Of a DNA stretch of 5,493 bases, positions 4,686-5,493 are shown piece by piece; within the stretch, counting starts at the first letter, position 1, and every line of letters starts with the position of its first letter. Under the pieces are notes generated by a model. It did not search any database. It had not been told where the DNA came from and saw only the letters and a program-made list of their open reading frames with translations. The translations under genes were made by a program, and so were the position numbers. Where the stretch lies: contig JALRDW010000080.1 of the NCBI GenBank assembly GCA_023262065.1, positions 1-5,493 of the forward strand, read 5' to 3'. Origin of the DNA: Acidimicrobiia bacterium (GTDB lineage: Bacteria > Actinomycetota > Acidimicrobiia > IMCC26256).

Positions 4686-5306
4686 ATGATGGGCCTCTAC
4701 CGCGAGCAGATCCTCCCGCGCGTCATCGACCGGGTGTGTGGCGGCGTCGCCATGCAGCGGTTCCGCGATCGCGCGTGCGCGGGTCTCAACGGCACCATCG
4801 TCGAGATCGGGTTCGGCTCCGGACTCAACGTCGCGTCGTACCCGCCCGAGGTCGAACTCGTCTACGCGGTCGAGCCGGCCGCGCTCGGACAGCGCCTGGC
4901 CGCTCCCCGTATCGCCGAGGGACACGCGCGGGTCGAGCACGTGGGTCTGCGCGGGGAGTCACTCCCGCTCGCCGACGAGTCCTGCGACGGCGCGCTCAGC
5001 ACCTTCACGCTCTGCACGATCCCGGGCGTCGAGCGGGCGCTCGCCGAGGTCGTGCGGGTGCTGCGTCCGGGCGGCACGTTCCACATCCTCGAGCACGGCA
5101 TCGCCCCGGATCGCGGGGTGGCGCGCTGGCAGCACCGGCTCGACCCCATCCAGCACGTGCTCGGCGACGGCTGCCACCTCACCCGTGACCCGCTCGCGCT
5201 GCTGCGAAACGCAGGCCTCGAGGTCATCGAGTCGGACCAGCGTTACGTGGCCGGCCCCAAGCCCTGGACCTTCATGACCCAGGCGGTGGGTCGGAAACCG
5301 GTCTGA
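4686..5306 (+). CDS. METTL7-like class I SAM-dependent methyltransferase, possible thiol/sulfide S-methyltransferase
   Basis: This 206-aa enzyme begins MMGLYREQILPRVID, then has SAM motif I V39-E-I-G-F-G-S-G46, the acidic end of strand 2 at E63 (VYAVEP), the post-I to motif III region with DGALSTFTLCTIP, and L-R-P-G-G-T-F-H-I-L-E-H. Near the C-terminus DPIQHVLGDGCHLTRDP matches the block F/L-x-DGC-x-LTR-E of animal METTL7A/B, as do the Y-R-x-x-x-LP-R opening and the closing P-x-x-x-x-x-AVGRK. METTL7 proteins (TMT1A/B) are known S-methyltransferases of alkyl thiols and hydrogen sulfide. The bacterial relatives are mostly annotated only as methyltransferases. Two ATGs in tandem (4686, 4689) are possible starts; no clear ribosome site precedes them. 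The gene is last in the persulfide operon, so capping of sulfide or thiols by methylation is a reasonable idea but not proven. A lipid or small-molecule methyltransferase remains possible. Confidence 0.85.
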   Translation: MMGLYREQILPRVIDRVCGGVAMQRFRDRACAGLNGTIVEIGFGSGLNVASYPPEVELVYAVEPAALGQRLAAPRIAEGHARVEHVGLRGESLPLADESCDGALSTFTLCTIPGVERALAEVVRVLRPGGTFHILEHGIAPDRGVARWQHRLDPIQHVLGDGCHLTRDPLALLRNAGLEVIESDQRYVAGPKPWTFMTQAVGRKPV

Positions 5307-5329
5307 TCCGGTTCAGTGGTTCGACCACT
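5296..5329. terminator. Tandem short hairpins between convergent genes, possible two-way terminator
   Basis: AACCGG (5296-5301) and CCGGTT (5308-5313) are perfect arms around the methyltransferase stop codon. AGTGGT (5315-5320) and ACCACT (5324-5329) form a second perfect 6-bp hairpin with a 3-nt loop. Only 6 bp separate the two convergent coding regions, so these structures overlap both gene ends. There is no T-run, and the call rests on position and symmetry. Confidence 0.35.
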
Positions 5330-5493
5330 CCCGGCCGAACCAGCGGCGGATGCGGGAGGCGCCGAACTCCGCCTTGTCGTCGGTGATCTTGGAAGAGGGT
5401 GGTGTGAGCGTGCCGTGCGGCGGCTCACCCGGCGCGAAGACGATGTCGACGCGGGCCACGTTCTCGTGCCCGAACTCGATGTAGCAGGTGCCG
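5313..5493 (-). CDS. C-terminal end of a second SQR-type NAD(P)/FAD-dependent oxidoreductase (partial)
   Basis: The minus strand gives 59 residues and a TGA at 5315-5313; the 5' part lies beyond the right edge. The sequence starts G-T-C-Y-I-E-F-G-H-E-N-V-A-R-V-D and ends F-G-A-S-R-I-R-R-W-F-G-R-E-W. A GxCYxEFG block followed by xVxRVDVxF and a terminal KAxFGASRxxRWF is how many actinobacterial NAD(P)/FAD-dependent oxidoreductases annotated near the SQR family end. The cysteine in the first block is a candidate redox cysteine. With no FAD or NAD fold in view, the family call rests on this tail alone. If correct, the locus carries two different sulfide-oxidising-type flavoproteins on either side of the persulfide operon. 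It is convergent with the methyltransferase gene. Confidence 0.6.
   Translation of the reverse strand, partial: GTCYIEFGHENVARVDIVFAPGEPPHGTLTPPSSKITDDKAEFGASRIRRWFGREWSNH

Noticed and set aside
2708..4687. A 659-codon open frame on the minus strand opposite the dioxygenase gene
   Set aside because: It mirrors the codon bias of the plus-strand gene, has no recognisable motif or ribosome site, and the opposite frame has clear catalytic motifs throughout.
1..5493. CRISPR arrays, insertion sequences, tRNA or rRNA genes
   Set aside because: No spaced direct repeats, transposase motifs, terminal inverted repeats framing a gene, or tRNA-like arms with a TTCRA loop were seen.

Overview
The window is GC-rich, with a strong G/C bias at third codon positions, compact gene spacing and a leaderless regulator gene. 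This fits an actinobacterium (Actinomycetota). The class cannot be decided from the sequence alone. No RNA genes, insertion sequences or CRISPR arrays are visible.

The centre is a sulfide/persulfide detoxification locus that resembles the staphylococcal cst locus in content but has a different layout. From left to right: the 5' end of a SAM-dependent methyltransferase gene (minus, cut by the window edge); a divergent leader of about 250 bp with several mutually exclusive hairpins; sqr, sulfide:quinone oxidoreductase (plus, 401 aa); a TauE/SafE membrane exporter (minus, convergent with sqr); a divergent control region with a perfect TTGACA box and a G/C-tract operator; and a plus-strand operon of four genes. 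The operon encodes a CsoR/CstR-family repressor (103 aa, leaderless ATG), a four-domain persulfide dioxygenase-rhodanese fusion (556 aa, GTG start), a Cys-rich microprotein (48 aa) and a METTL7-like SAM methyltransferase (206 aa). At the right edge is the 3' end of a minus-strand gene that looks like a second SQR-type flavoprotein.

Inferred working model: SQR oxidises H2S at the membrane and passes sulfane sulfur to a low-molecular-weight thiol. The metallo-beta-lactamase domain of the fusion oxidises the persulfide to sulfite. Its rhodanese domains move sulfane sulfur, possibly to thiosulfate. The TauE-type protein exports sulfite or a related oxyanion. The repressor has two cysteines 29 residues apart and lacks the Cu(I)-binding His, so it probably senses persulfides and releases the divergent promoter. 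The METTL7-like enzyme may S-methylate sulfide or thiols, giving a second disposal route. The microprotein is the least understood member of the set.
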